A stretch of 64,000 bases of DNA from Variovorax boronicumulans (GCF_019352895.1 NZ_JAAAFX010000004.1:1348991-1412990), one strand, 5' to 3'; shown: positions 1-10,514, numbered from the stretch's first letter. The notes: a model not told the origin generated them from the letters alone. Numbers and translations are program-made.

Positions 1-3000
1 TGCCCGGCTCGTTCTGGTCGCGCCCGGCCTCGCGCAGCTCGAGCAGGTAGACCTGGCGGATGAACTGCTGCTGCGCCGACGCGGGCAGCGTGTTGAAGCG
101 TGCCCAGGCCTCGAGCGGCGCCAGCGTCTCGCCGGTCATGTCGTGCATGTACGAGACCAGGCCGCGCCGCACCGTCTTCTGCAGGCCGCCGGGACGGGTC
201 TCGATGCGGTCGGTCAGGTAGCTGGGCAGCAGCGTGCCGTCGGCACCGCGGGTCGTGAGGTAGGCCGGCATGGCCGCGACCTTCGCGGGGTCGAGATAGG
301 CCGAGGCGAAGGCGCCGTAGCCGGCCGCGGCGTTCATGCCGGCCATCACCGTGATCGACGCGCCGTTGTCGGGCAGGCCGTTGACCTGCGTCAGCGGCAC
401 CGGCCGGTTGTTGCTGTCGTAGCGCCGGTTGCCCAGCGTCTGGATCTGCAGGTCGTCGGCATACACGTCGCGGCCGGCCGACAGCACGAGGGCGCCCGCG
501 CCTTCGACCGTGATCAGGCCCGCGCCTGCGCTGGCGTTGCGCACCGAGCGCATCGAGAGGATGTCGTTGCCGGCCTCGAGCAGCGTGCTGTCCTGCGCAT
601 GGACGTTGCGCGCGATCAGCCGGATGCCGCGGATGTCGGTGCCGGCCCGGGCCCAGGTCTGCTCGCTGGCCGTCATGTCCAGGCCCAGGATCGAGCCCTT
701 CGCCGCATAGACGCGGCTGGGCTCCCGGTCGTCGGCCAGCGGCAGCAGATCGGGGTTGCGCAGGCCCTGGTAGTAGAGCTCCTGGGTCGCGCCGGTGTAG
801 CTCAGCCCCATGTCGTTGCGCAGCAGCGCATCCAGGTTGACCTGGTGCAGCGCGCCGTTGCCACCCAGCGGCACGAAGGCCGAGGGCATCATGGCCGGCG
901 TGGCGCGTGCCATCACGATCTCGGTGAACGGCTGCTCGGGCGTGCCGGCGTTGGGTCCGTTACGCAGCACCACGTCCTGCTGGGCCAGCAGGCGCAGGTC
1001 GCTGCGGGCCGCGGGCATCAGGTACATCGCACCCTCGAGGGCCAGCGAGCCGTTCATCGCGGTCGCCTGCACCATGGCCGGGTAGCGGTTGGCGCCCTTG
1101 CCGGCCAGGTTGTTGTCGGGCGTGGTGTTGCTGTAGAGGTCGACGTCTCGGAAGATGTACTCGCCCTGGTTCACCAGCGTCACGTCGCCGCCCGTGGACA
1201 GCAGGCGCAGTGCGGTGCGCGCGGTGTAGCCGCTCATGTAGGCGCCGTAGTCGAGCACCAGGCCCGTGGGTCGGTAACCCTCGCCGTAGCGCACCAGCAG
1301 CGGGTCGAGCACGGTCTGCACCTTCAGGTCGCCGGCGGTGCGCAGCGTGAGCGTCGCATCGCCGAGCGCCAGCACCGGTGCCAGCGCGTAGGTGGTGGTG
1401 ACGGTCGGGGCGCCGCTGTCGTGGCGGCGCACGTCCACGCTGCGCCCGGTGGCGGTTTCGCCCGCGCTGATCTCGGCCGCGCCGCGCGCCACGTAGTACT
1501 GGCCGCCGCGCAGCGCGCCGGCGGCATCCACCGTCATGGCGCCGCCGTTTCGCATCTCCATCGTCATCGGCGCGCCCACCGACAGGCCGCCGCGCACGCG
1601 CGCGGTGGTGGTGAGCGAGACGCCCAGGTCCACCACGTCGCCGCCCGCGCGGACCCGGACGTTGCCACCGCCGAACACGCCCACGCCCTGGCGGAACGCG
1701 CCGTGGTCGACCCACCAGCTCGATTGCTCGGGTGCGTGCGGGATCGGCCCGTAGACGCCGTCGATCTCGCCGAAGGTGCCGTCGTTGTACTCGCCGAAGA
1801 AGAAGCCGGGGCTGAGGTTGCCCTGGCGGTTGAGCCATTGCGTGTAGCGCTGGTCGGAGGGCGCGGCCGTGATGTTGCCCTGTGCGCCCAGGTCCAGGTT
1901 GCCGCCCGCGGTGCCGTAGCGCGCATCGGCGCGCGCGGTCGTGAAGTCGGCCCAGCGGCTCAGGTCCTTGCGGCCCGCGGTGTAGATCACCGAGTCGCGG
2001 TGCGCCAGTGTCAGGTCGCGGCCGGCGCGCACTTCGATGTCGCCGGTGCCGGTGCGGATCAGCTTGCCGGCGCCGTTGTCCGGTTCGCCGGCCGCGGCGC
2101 TGTTGGCGGTGCCGATCGTGATCGAGCCCTGGCCCGCCGCCAGGCCGGCCAGCGGCCGCAGCGCTAGCCGGTCGGCCGATGCCAGGTCGGCGCCGGCCAC
2201 CAGCCGCAGGTTCCACGACGCGGCATCCTGCAGCACGCCCGTGCGGTCGGCCGCGTCGAAGCCGTCGCTCAGGTGGCCATGGAGGATCAGGTTGCCCGCG
2301 GCGCGCAGGCTCAGCGTGCCCTCGTGCGCGCCGGCGAAGTCCTGGTGCAGGTTCCAGTCGCTGCCCAGCGTGAGGTCGCCCTGGCTCTGGATCTCGATGC
2401 CGGCCATCACCTGCATGCCGCTGCCCAGCCGCGCCTGGATCGCCGCGGCGCGGGCCGCGAAGGCGTTGGCCTCGGCGACCGCCACGGCCTTGACCGCCTC
2501 GACCGTGTCGGCCGTGTAGCTGGCCGTGCCCTCGAGCACGGCCGAGCGCGCGCCGACCACCTCGACCGCGAGCTGCGTCACCGCGATGTCGTCGTTGCCG
2601 GCATTGCGCAGCGCCCGCAGGCGCAGCACGCCGCCATCGGCGCCCGCCACGTCGATGCGCCCGCCGCGCAGCGCGAGCACGCCGCCCGTGGCCTCGAGCG
2701 TGACCCGGCCGCTGCCGAGTTCGCCGGTCGCGCCGGCCAGCAGCTGCGCGCCGGACTGCATCGTCAGGCCGTCGCCGCCGACGATGCGGATCGCGCCGCC
2801 GTAGGCGCTGCGCGCGTCGATGCGGCCGGTGATGTCGACCCGGCCCTGGTCGGCCACCAGCGCGAAGTCTTCCACCGTGGTGCTGCCGTCGAGCAGCACG
2901 TCGCCCTCGCGCACGCGGAACTGCCGCGAACGGTTGAAGCCCGAATCGTTGAGGCGCTGGCTGAAGGCCGCGAAGTCGGGCAGTGCCGCGATGTCGAGCG

Positions 3001-6000
3001 AGAAGGCGCCGGCCTTGCCGCCGTCGGCGCCGGCCTGCGCCGCGATCTCGCCGTCCAGCCGCACGGTGCCGCCGCCCGACGCTGCCAGGCTCAGCCGGCC
3101 CGCGTTGCCGCCGTCCGGGTGCGCGGCCAGGTTCAGGCGGCTGCCGCCTTGCAGCCGGATGTCGCCGCCGATGGCGCCGATCCGGATGCTGCCCGCGTCC
3201 GCGTATTCGGCCACGTCGAAGAACTGCTTGGCGAAGCCGCCGACGTCGAGCACCGCGCCCTCGGCCACCACCACGCTGCCGCCGTTGGCCGTGATGTCGA
3301 TACTGCCGCCCAGCGCCTGCGCGCGGCTCGCGACCCGCACGTTGCGCCCGGCCAGCGAGAGGCTCGCGCCCAGGCTGGCCTGGGCATCGGCCGGGGCCGT
3401 GCCCGGTTGCGCAGGCGCCAGCACCTCAAGGTCGCCCTGCGTGCTCACCGTCTGCACCGCGCCGCCGCGGCCGGTCAACAGCGGCGTGCGCAGCGTGAGC
3501 GCGTTCGCGCCGCTGTCGATGCCGCCCCGGCCCTCGCCCACGATGCGCTCGCTGCCGCCCAGCGACACCGCGGCGAAGCCCGCGAAGGTCTTCTGGCCCT
3601 GGCCCAGCACCAGCTCGCGCGCATCGATGCGCAGGCTGCCGCTGCCGCCGGCGGGCATCGGTGCCGCCGTGCCGCCGCTGTTGGCCAGCGTCACGCGGTC
3701 GCCCTGGACCGTGATGTCGCCCGCGCCCGCCGCCACGAAGGCCGCGCCGTCGAAGGTCAGCGAGGCCAGGCCCGCGGCGCCCAGGTCCAGCGAGCGGTAG
3801 AAGTCGAAGCTCGAATAGCTGCGCAGCGTGAGCCGCGTCGAATCCGACAGCTGCGCCAGCGAGCCCGCGTCCAGCACCATGCCGCCGCTGCCGCCGCCGA
3901 AGCCGATGCGCCCGGCCGCCACCGACAGGTCGGTCGCGCGGATCTGCGCCGAGCCCGCCAGCTCGGTGCTGCGCGTGGCATCGATCAGCAGCGCCGCGCC
4001 GCCGTCGATGACCGCGCCCGCGCCGATGCGCACCAGGCCGCCCTCGCCGATGTCGACGTTCTGCCGCACCACGCGCGCCGCTTCGCCGCTCGACAGGCGC
4101 AGCAGCGCACCGTGGTCGCGCGCCGGCGTGGTGAGCACGTCGTCCTTGGCATCCCTGGCGTCGATCACGCCGTCGCCGTTGTCGTCGAGCTGACCGTCGG
4201 GGTCGGTGTAGACCGCCCGCGTGTGCGGCGTGACGATCAGGTCGCCGCCGCCGGACGTGGCCCGGCCCTTGACCGCCAGCCGGCTGCCCGCGTCGACGCG
4301 CACCTGCTCGCTCGCGGCCAGGATGATCTCGGGCCCGTAGAGCGCCGAGCCCGCGTCGTTGCGCACCACGATGTCGCTGGCCGTCACGTCCAGCCGCAGG
4401 CCCAGCGCATCGCCGCTGCGCTTGCCGCCCACCAGCAGGCTGCCCGCGCCGAAGCCCGAGAGGCTGGTCGCGTCGATCACCAGGTAGCCGTCGCGCCGCA
4501 GGTCGCCCGCGTCCTGGCCGGCGCCGACGATGGCGATCTTCTGGCCCGCGATGTCGACCAGGCCGCCGCGTCCGCCCGCATCGGGCTGCGAGCGCAGCGT
4601 GCCGTCGAGCAGCAGCGCCTGCGTGGCCTCGAACAGCACCGCGCCGCCGTCGCGCGCCAGCCGCGGCGTGACCACGTTCTGGCCGGTCAGCCGGTACTGC
4701 GTGAGCTTGAAGGCCTCGGACGAGAAGAAGTCGTTGGCGAAGGCTTCGTTGTATTCGGTGTACTTGCGCACCGTGGCACCGGGCAGCACGCGCCAGCCCG
4801 AGGCCTGCTCGTCCTGCGTGCCGCCCAGGCTGTCGCCGCGGCGGCCCTGGACCACGAAGCTGCCGTCGGGCAGGCGGGCCGCGCCGGTGGCCACGCCGCG
4901 CCAGTCGCGGCCGTTGCCCTGCACCGCGAAGGCGCCGGGCAGCAGCGCATAGCGTGCCGGCAGCAGCGTGTACCAGCCGGCCGCCAGCCCCGGGCCGCCC
5001 GCGAGCCAGACGCGCGCACCCGCAGGCACGCCGCTGACCGGTGCGGCGCTGTCGTAGCCGGGAACGATGGCGTACATGCCGGGCACGTTGAGCACGTCGT
5101 GCGAGCCGCCGGGGCCGGGCACGAACTCGGCCGCATGCAGGTCGCCGCCACCCGTGATGTCCAGCACCGCGCCCTTGGCGAGGTTCACCTCGGGCGCCTT
5201 GAGCGTGATGCGCTTCTCGGGCGGCGCGGTCATCGAGCCGCCCGCGGTGGTGCCGTCGGAGGCCTTGCGCGGGTCGTGCCAGTGCTCGTTGTTGACCAGG
5301 TAGCCGTAGGGCACGTCCAGGCCCGCGCCCGACACCGAGCTCAGGCTGCCCTCGCCCAGCGTGAGCTGGCGGCCCGCGACCAGTTCGATCTGGCCGAAGG
5401 GCGCGCGCAGCACGCCGTTCTGCGTGATCACCGGCGCCTCCAGGCGCAGCGTGCCGCCGGCCGACAGCGGCGCCGAGCCGGCGTCGCCCAGGCGCTCGAC
5501 CGTGATCGCATCGCCGGCCTGCACCACGCCGGTCATGCCGGTCGAGGGATAGACCTGGCCCGCGCGCAGCACCAGCGCGCCGTCGACGGCCAGGCGGATG
5601 TCGAAGCGGCTGCCGTCCTGGACCTGCGTGGGCAGCTCGCCCGCGAAGCGGATCTCGTCGCCTTCGATCACGGTGCGCGCGAAGCCGCCGATGTGCATGC
5701 CCGCGTCGCCCCCCTGCGTGTCGCGGCGGATATCGACCAGCTGGCCCGCGAGCGTGAGCTGGCCGGCGGCCTCGGCACCGGCCGCCGCGGCCGCGGCCAC
5801 GCCCTCGCTCAGCGCGCCGAACACCAGGTGCGGCGCGCGCAGCCGCGAGCTCGTGCCTTCGTGGCCGACGATCGGTCCGGTGATGGCGATCGAGCGGCCC
5901 AGCGAAAGATCGACCTGGTCCAGCCGCACGTTGCCGGTCATCGCGAGGTCGGCGAAGCCGCCGCGCGCGATGCTGCCGGGCCGCACCGTCAGGGCGTAGC

Positions 6001-9000
6001 GCTGGCCCGGCGTGGCCAGCGCCTCGCGCAGCAGGTCGGAATAGAACAGGTTGTCGCGGAACAGGTCCAGCACTTCGGGCGTGAGGCCGAAGGCGGTGCC
6101 GTCGAGCGCCGGCGTCCGGCCCGGCTGCGCGAGCCGGTCGGACAGCACGATCTCCTGCGTGTCCTGGAGGTGCGCGAGCAGCGCGGTCGGGATGACCATC
6201 GGCCGGTCGATGTCGTAGCCCCAGCTGCGCAGGCCGGGTGCCCAGTCGTAGTCGAGGCCGCCGGTCCAGTTGCCGCAGACGCCGTCGCCCGGCAGGCCGA
6301 AGCAGTCGGGGTCGACCAGGTTCTGCGCGAGCTGTTCGAGCGGCGATCCGCGCGCCGACGTGGGCGCCGCCAGCGTGAGCTGCAGCCGGCCGCCGCGCGC
6401 ACCGGGGCCGCCGGCCTCGGCCTTGAGCGTGCTCGCGATCAGGCCGGTGCCAGAGATCAGGATGCTGCCGCCGTGGCTGTCGAGCGTCTGCATCGGCGCC
6501 GCGCTGCCGCCGAAACGGTTGCCGCTGCGCACACCGTCGATGCGCCCGGTGGCGCCCGACACGTCGACCAGCGCACCCTCTTCCAGCGTCAGCAGAGAAG
6601 GGCCCTTGCCGAGGGACACCGTGCCGCCGTCCAGCACCTGGCCAACCCGCGCGCCCGTGGTGTCGGCATGCAGCAGCGGCACGCCGCGCGCCAGCAGCTG
6701 CGCACCGGTGCTCAGTGCGACCTGCCGTCCTTCGAGCTCGATGCGACCGGCCGGCGCCTCCAGCGTGCCGTGCACCGTGGTCGCGCCGGCTTCGGTCTTG
6801 AGGCGGAGCGTGCCGCCCGCATCGGAACGCACGACCGCACCGCTGCCGACCGTGATGTCACCCGTCCCACCCAGCGCCAGCTGCACCGGACGCCGCGCGA
6901 AGCGCTGCTCGGGCGCCAGCACCGCGATGGGTGTCGCCTCGGCCAGGCGCGTGCCGCTGGCCAGGTGGCGGTAGTCGAAGCCGTCCAGCGCCAGGCTGTG
7001 CGGCAGCTGCGTGACCTGCGCACCGTCGGGCACGCGGATGTCGCCCAGGCTGTTCACCGACACCACGCCGAAGCCGCGCGCGCCGTACAGGTCGCCCGGC
7101 AGCCACAGCACATCGGGCGCGGCCGCGCTGCCGCCGAGCTGCACCGACGCAGCCGTGGTCAGCGCCAGCGTGCCGGCCGAGCCCGCGGCCAGCGCGCGCA
7201 GGTCGAGCGCGCCGAGGTCGGCGCCCGCGGCCAGGCCGGTCAGGCCGACCGTCCCCGCGTTGCCCACGCGCAGTGCCGGCAGGCCCTTCTTGCCGGCGTC
7301 GACGCGACCACCGCCCGAGACGTCGATCACGGCCTGGGTGGCGATGTCGAGCTTCTCGCCATCGAGCATGACCGTGCCGCCATGGATCGCCCATTGCCGC
7401 GGCTGCACGCCGTCGAGCCAGCTGTTGATCCACTGGCCGCCGGTGTCGAGCCGGCCCTGCTCGCCGAGCCGGAGCGTGCCTTTGGCCGCCGTGATGCGGA
7501 TGTCGCCACCGGCCGCGCGGACGGTGCCGTCGATCGTGACCGTGTTGGTCGAGTTCTCGAACTCGTTGACCAGCAGCGAGGCGCCCGGCGCCAGGTCCAG
7601 CACCGCGCCGGCCTGCAGCGTGAAGTCGCGCCGCAGGTGGAACTCGATGGTGCCCATGCCCGAGGCGCTGAGCTCGTCGTCGCGGATGTAGCTGAGCTTG
7701 TCCACGCGTCCCGGCAGCGGCGCGGCCACGAAGTCCTCGCCCAGCGACGACCTGGCGCCGAAGTCCGCGGCCAGCCGGTGCGGGTCGTGGCCGATCACCA
7801 GCTCGCCCAGCGACCAGGGCCGCTCCTCGACGCTGCCATTGCCGAAGGCCAGCGTGCCACCGGCCTTCTTCGCCGCCTGCTTCTGCTGCCGCTCGCCGAC
7901 CACCACGTCGCCCGCGTAGCCGCCCTCGAGCACCATGCCCGAGCCCGCGAAGATCTTCACCGTGCCGGCCGCGCGGCCTTCGGTGTAGCCCGACTCGAGC
8001 ATGTGGCGGCCGATGACCGGGCTCTGCCAGGCGGTGGACACGCCCCAGCGCGAATGGCTCTCCACGTACTGGCCCGCGATGCCGGTGAAGGCCATGTCGG
8101 GCATGGCCTTGTCCGCGCCGTAGACCCGGCCGTCGGCGCCGATCAGCTTGGTCGCGGTGTTGAGCCCGTCGGCATAGCGCACCGAGCCGCCCGAGACGTC
8201 GAGCAGCGAGCCCTCGCGCGAGATGAAGGCGCCGCCCGCGCGCAGCGTGATGGTGCCGGCGTCGGTCGACAGCTCGGCCAGGTCGGTCTTGCCCACGCCG
8301 ACCCAGCCCGCCACGTCGGCCAGCGGCGTGCCGACCCAGGCGCCGGGGATGTAGGCGCCGGCGGCGTTCTTCACCCACTCGACGCCGGCCATCGGCCCGT
8401 CGGTGAACACGCCGTTGGCGCGCCGGTCGACGATCAGCTTCTTGCCACGCAGCCAGGCGTCGAGCTGCAGCGGCGAATCGCGCAGCTCGTTGATGCGCAG
8501 CTCGGCCTCGATGAAGTTGCGCGCCATGTCGACCCGCGCGCCCTGCACGCCCGCCACGCTGACGTAGGCGTCACGGTCCAGGTAGATCCGGCTCGCGTCG
8601 CCCAGGTGGCTGGGGCGGAAGTAGCCGAGCTGGATGTTGAGCGGATTGACCGCCGACTCGACCTTGACCGTTCCCGCGGGCGCGATCACGCCCGCCTGGG
8701 GCCGGAAGTCGATCAGCTGGCCGTAGAGGCTGATCCAGCCCGGCTGGTAGCGCGTGGCCAGCGCGGTGGTCTCGATCTCGCTGGTGTCGCCGGCGTCGAA
8801 GCCCACGCGCGTCACGCTGCCCTCGCCCAGCGTGAGCGTGCCGGCGGCCCAGTTCAGCAGCACGTCGTTGGTGTCGCTGTTCTGCCAGGCATGCGTGCCC
8901 AGGCCCCAGGCGCGCAGCAGCACCGAGCCGTTGCGGTTGTTGAGCGCGGTGGTGGCCAGGGCGACGCCGTTCTGGTGCACGTCCATGGCCTGCATCGTGA

Positions 9001-10375
9001 TGTTGCCGCGCTCGGCCTGCACGATGCCGCTGTTGGTGACGTCGTAGCCGACGCTGCTGGCGCGCTCCGCCATCTCCTTGAGCACCACCGCCTTGAGCGC
9101 TTCGGTGAAGGCCGGGTTGTAGGGACTGGTGCCGGTGGTGAGCGCGTTGTAGAGGTGCGTCCAGGCGAAGGCCCAGCCCTGCGAGGCCGACACCGCGACG
9201 TCGAGCCCGCGCAGCGGGTCGCGGTCGGTGGCGCGCGACGCGTTGAGGTAGACGTTCTCGCCCGCCGCCAGGATCACCTGCCCGTCGGGTGCCGAGATGC
9301 GCCCGGCGTTGCTGACCTTGGGCGCGAACAGCATCACCTTGCCGCCGCTGGCCGCCTCCAGCCGCGCGCCGGCCAACACCTGCACCGCGCCCGGCGTCGC
9401 ACCGGGCACGAAGCGGTCCACGCCGCCCAGCTTGTCGGGCGCGCCGTTCCGGCCGGGCTCGAAGCCCAGGTTGATGTCGGGGCGCACGGCCGTGAAGTCG
9501 CCGAACTGCGGAATGCCGAAGGCGTCGCCCTGCCCCTCGTAGGCATCGGGGAAGGACTGCTGGTTGTTGATGCCCAGCTTGAACTGCTTGTCCGACAGCG
9601 ACAGGCTCGAGGCCACCAGCGAGCGCGTGTTCACCTGGCTGCTGCCATGGAACACGATGCCGTTGCGGTTGACCAGATAGACCGAACCCTCGGCCTGGAT
9701 CTGGCCCGCGATCTGGCTCGGCTTGCCGCCCGGGTCGTTGATGCGGTTGAGCGCGATCCAGCTGTTCGTGCCGTCCTTGGCGTTGCGGCCCTTGGACTGG
9801 TCGAACTTCACCGTGGTGTTCCGGCCCACGTTGAAGCTCTCCCAGTTGAGGATCGCCTTCTCGTCGGTCTGCTCGATGCCCACCACCGTGCGACCGTCCG
9901 CGACGCTCTGCACCGGCGCCTTGGCGTTGAGCCAGCCGGCCGTGAGGCTGTTCGTGTCGACCTTCAGGCCGCCGTCGACCAGGCCATCGGGCACCGTGCC
10001 CGTTCCGTTCAACGCCGCCAGCCGCGCCGCTTCCTGGGCCGCCTGCTGGGCCGCGATGCCGCGTGCGGCGAGGTTGAGGTTGTCGAGCGAGCGCTGCATC
10101 TGCGCGTTGTCGCGCTGCTGCGTGGGGTTCGTGAGGCTCGACACCGGCTGGCCGTTGGGCAGCCGGCCGGTGGCCTGCGCCGTGCCCTGGATCACGTTCT
10201 TCTGCGCCATCCAGGCCGCGCCCAGCGCACGCTGCGCATGCGCGCTGCCCACCATGCCGCCGGCGGCCAGTGCCAGCATCAGGGCCTGCACCAGCGGTGT
10301 GGGGCGCAAGGCGCTGCGCGCCTGGGAATGTGACGACGTGGCGGCCCCGGTCGGGTGGTGAATGCGCGTATCCAT
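1..10375 (-). CDS. FHA1, giant filamentous-haemagglutinin-like exoprotein (C-terminus outside window)
   Basis: Secreted two-partner-secretion-type exoprotein, probably an adhesin or biofilm matrix protein. 3458 codons are visible and the frame is open to the edge. At bases 2-60 it encodes an IRQVYLLELREAGRD block that matches a block lying about 340 residues before the end of FHA2, so roughly that much is missing. The ATG at 10375 gives a long basic n-region and a signal peptide ending S-A-H-A before Q48. The mature start (QRALGAAWMAQKN) is shared with FHA2 and FHA3. The TPS domain follows (residues about 90-270) with NWESFNVGRNTTV and NRNGIVF motifs. The rest is beta-helix-type sequence rich in G, A, D, L and V, with a conserved YTLLPARYALLPGAF block near base 4950. 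It lies 139 bp downstream of fecR1. No TpsB transporter is visible. Adhesin function is inferred; the family call is firm. Confidence 0.93.
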   Translation of the reverse strand, partial: MDTRIHHPTGAATSSHSQARSALRPTPLVQALMLALAAGGMVGSAHAQRALGAAWMAQKNVIQGTAQATGRLPNGQPVSSLTNPTQQRDNAQMQRSLDNLNLAARGIAAQQAAQEAARLAALNGTGTVPDGLVDGGLKVDTNSLTAGWLNAKAPVQSVADGRTVVGIEQTDEKAILNWESFNVGRNTTVKFDQSKGRNAKDGTNSWIALNRINDPGGKPSQIAGQIQAEGSVYLVNRNGIVFHGSSQVNTRSLVASSLSLSDKQFKLGINNQQSFPDAYEGQGDAFGIPQFGDFTAVRPDINLGFEPGRNGAPDKLGGVDRFVPGATPGAVQVLAGARLEAASGGKVMLFAPKVSNAGRISAPDGQVILAAGENVYLNASRATDRDPLRGLDVAVSASQGWAFAWTHLYNALTTGTSPYNPAFTEALKAVVLKEMAERASSVGYDVTNSGIVQAERGNITMQAMDVHQNGVALATTALNNRNGSVLLRAWGLGTHAWQNSDTNDVLLNWAAGTLTLGEGSVTRVGFDAGDTSEIETTALATRYQPGWISLYGQLIDFRPQAGVIAPAGTVKVESAVNPLNIQLGYFRPSHLGDASRIYLDRDAYVSVAGVQGARVDMARNFIEAELRINELRDSPLQLDAWLRGKKLIVDRRANGVFTDGPMAGVEWVKNAAGAYIPGAWVGTPLADVAGWVGVGKTDLAELSTDAGTITLRAGGAFISREGSLLDVSGGSVRYADGLNTATKLIGADGRVYGADKAMPDMAFTGIAGQYVESHSRWGVSTAWQSPVIGRHMLESGYTEGRAAGTVKIFAGSGMVLEGGYAGDVVVGERQQKQAAKKAGGTLAFGNGSVEERPWSLGELVIGHDPHRLAADFGARSSLGEDFVAAPLPGRVDKLSYIRDDELSASGMGTIEFHLRRDFTLQAGAVLDLAPGASLLVNEFENSTNTVTIDGTVRAAGGDIRITAAKGTLRLGEQGRLDTGGQWINSWLDGVQPRQWAIHGGTVMLDGEKLDIATQAVIDVSGGGRVDAGKKGLPALRVGNAGTVGLTGLAAGADLGALDLRALAAGSAGTLALTTAASVQLGGSAAAPDVLWLPGDLYGARGFGVVSVNSLGDIRVPDGAQVTQLPHSLALDGFDYRHLASGTRLAEATPIAVLAPEQRFARRPVQLALGGTGDITVGSGAVVRSDAGGTLRLKTEAGATTVHGTLEAPAGRIELEGRQVALSTGAQLLARGVPLLHADTTGARVGQVLDGGTVSLGKGPSLLTLEEGALVDVSGATGRIDGVRSGNRFGGSAAPMQTLDSHGGSILISGTGLIASTLKAEAGGPGARGGRLQLTLAAPTSARGSPLEQLAQNLVDPDCFGLPGDGVCGNWTGGLDYDWAPGLRSWGYDIDRPMVIPTALLAHLQDTQEIVLSDRLAQPGRTPALDGTAFGLTPEVLDLFRDNLFYSDLLREALATPGQRYALTVRPGSIARGGFADLAMTGNVRLDQVDLSLGRSIAITGPIVGHEGTSSRLRAPHLVFGALSEGVAAAAAAGAEAAGQLTLAGQLVDIRRDTQGGDAGMHIGGFARTVIEGDEIRFAGELPTQVQDGSRFDIRLAVDGALVLRAGQVYPSTGMTGVVQAGDAITVERLGDAGSAPLSAGGTLRLEAPVITQNGVLRAPFGQIELVAGRQLTLGEGSLSSVSGAGLDVPYGYLVNNEHWHDPRKASDGTTAGGSMTAPPEKRITLKAPEVNLAKGAVLDITGGGDLHAAEFVPGPGGSHDVLNVPGMYAIVPGYDSAAPVSGVPAGARVWLAGGPGLAAGWYTLLPARYALLPGAFAVQGNGRDWRGVATGAARLPDGSFVVQGRRGDSLGGTQDEQASGWRVLPGATVRKYTEYNEAFANDFFSSEAFKLTQYRLTGQNVVTPRLARDGGAVLFEATQALLLDGTLRSQPDAGGRGGLVDIAGQKIAIVGAGQDAGDLRRDGYLVIDATSLSGFGAGSLLVGGKRSGDALGLRLDVTASDIVVRNDAGSALYGPEIILAASEQVRVDAGSRLAVKGRATSGGGDLIVTPHTRAVYTDPDGQLDDNGDGVIDARDAKDDVLTTPARDHGALLRLSSGEAARVVRQNVDIGEGGLVRIGAGAVIDGGAALLIDATRSTELAGSAQIRATDLSVAAGRIGFGGGSGGMVLDAGSLAQLSDSTRLTLRSYSSFDFYRSLDLGAAGLASLTFDGAAFVAAGAGDITVQGDRVTLANSGGTAAPMPAGGSGSLRIDARELVLGQGQKTFAGFAAVSLGGSERIVGEGRGGIDSGANALTLRTPLLTGRGGAVQTVSTQGDLEVLAPAQPGTAPADAQASLGASLSLAGRNVRVASRAQALGGSIDITANGGSVVVAEGAVLDVGGFAKQFFDVAEYADAGSIRIGAIGGDIRLQGGSRLNLAAHPDGGNAGRLSLAASGGGTVRLDGEIAAQAGADGGKAGAFSLDIAALPDFAAFSQRLNDSGFNRSRQFRVREGDVLLDGSTTVEDFALVADQGRVDITGRIDARSAYGGAIRIVGGDGLTMQSGAQLLAGATGELGSGRVTLEATGGVLALRGGRIDVAGADGGVLRLRALRNAGNDDIAVTQLAVEVVGARSAVLEGTASYTADTVEAVKAVAVAEANAFAARAAAIQARLGSGMQVMAGIEIQSQGDLTLGSDWNLHQDFAGAHEGTLSLRAAGNLILHGHLSDGFDAADRTGVLQDAASWNLRLVAGADLASADRLALRPLAGLAAGQGSITIGTANSAAAGEPDNGAGKLIRTGTGDIEVRAGRDLTLAHRDSVIYTAGRKDLSRWADFTTARADARYGTAGGNLDLGAQGNITAAPSDQRYTQWLNRQGNLSPGFFFGEYNDGTFGEIDGVYGPIPHAPEQSSWWVDHGAFRQGVGVFGGGNVRVRAGGDVVDLGVSLTTTARVRGGLSVGAPMTMEMRNGGAMTVDAAGALRGGQYYVARGAAEISAGETATGRSVDVRRHDSGAPTVTTTYALAPVLALGDATLTLRTAGDLKVQTVLDPLLVRYGEGYRPTGLVLDYGAYMSGYTARTALRLLSTGGDVTLVNQGEYIFRDVDLYSNTTPDNNLAGKGANRYPAMVQATAMNGSLALEGAMYLMPAARSDLRLLAQQDVVLRNGPNAGTPEQPFTEIVMARATPAMMPSAFVPLGGNGALHQVNLDALLRNDMGLSYTGATQELYYQGLRNPDLLPLADDREPSRVYAAKGSILGLDMTASEQTWARAGTDIRGIRLIARNVHAQDSTLLEAGNDILSMRSVRNASAGAGLITVEGAGALVLSAGRDVYADDLQIQTLGNRRYDSNNRPVPLTQVNGLPDNGASITVMAGMNAAAGYGAFASAYLDPAKVAAMPAYLTTRGADGTLLPSYLTDRIETRPGGLQKTVRRGLVSYMHDMTGETLAPLEAWARFNTLPASAQQQFIRQVYLLELREAGRDQNEPG

Positions 10376-10441
10376 GGTGATGCCCTCGATCCTTCTTCTG
10401 TGAACCCGGTGCGCCGCGACGAAATGGCGGCACTCAGGGAC

Positions 10442-10470
10442 TAGACCGGCGGGCCTGCCCGGATCGGCAA
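10442..10470 (-). promoter_or_regulatory. Candidate ECF-sigma promoter of FHA1
   Basis: Reading the minus strand, TTGCCGATCCGG (10470-10459) is followed after 12 nt by GTCTA (10446-10442). The identical 12-mer with GTCT at the identical spacing precedes fecR1. A GTC-containing -10 and a 16-17 nt spacer are typical of ECF promoters. The ATG is 67 nt downstream. Assignment to the sigma factor of cassette A is inferred. Confidence 0.55.
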
Positions 10471-10479
10471 GCTTTTCTT

Positions 10480-10496
10480 TTGAAGATTTCGTGACA
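10480..10496 (-). promoter_or_regulatory. Pho-box-like direct repeat upstream of FHA1
   Basis: Minus strand TGTCAC-GAAAT-CTTCAA, two half sites with an 11-nt period, ends 9 nt upstream of the candidate ECF promoter. Closely similar sites occur at 15612-15628 and 44737-44753. No good -10 lies 10 nt downstream, so it may act as an upstream activator site. The regulator is unproven. Confidence 0.35.
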
Positions 10497-10514
10497 GCGC
10501 GGCGGCGCCGGCCG

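Noticed and set aside
2273..10333. 8-kb open frame on the plus strand across FHA1 (and 19720-28635, 31773-44624 across FHA2 and FHA3)
   Set aside because: In codon register with the minus-strand gene, with a His/Arg/Ala/Val-rich translation and no recognisable domain; explained by avoidance of TTA, CTA and TCA codons in GC-rich genes.
1..10375. Possible frameshifts in FHA1 suggested by several medium open frames in other registers
   Set aside because: The frame from ATG 10375 reads into the conserved IRQVYLLELREAGRD block at the left edge, so it is intact through the window.
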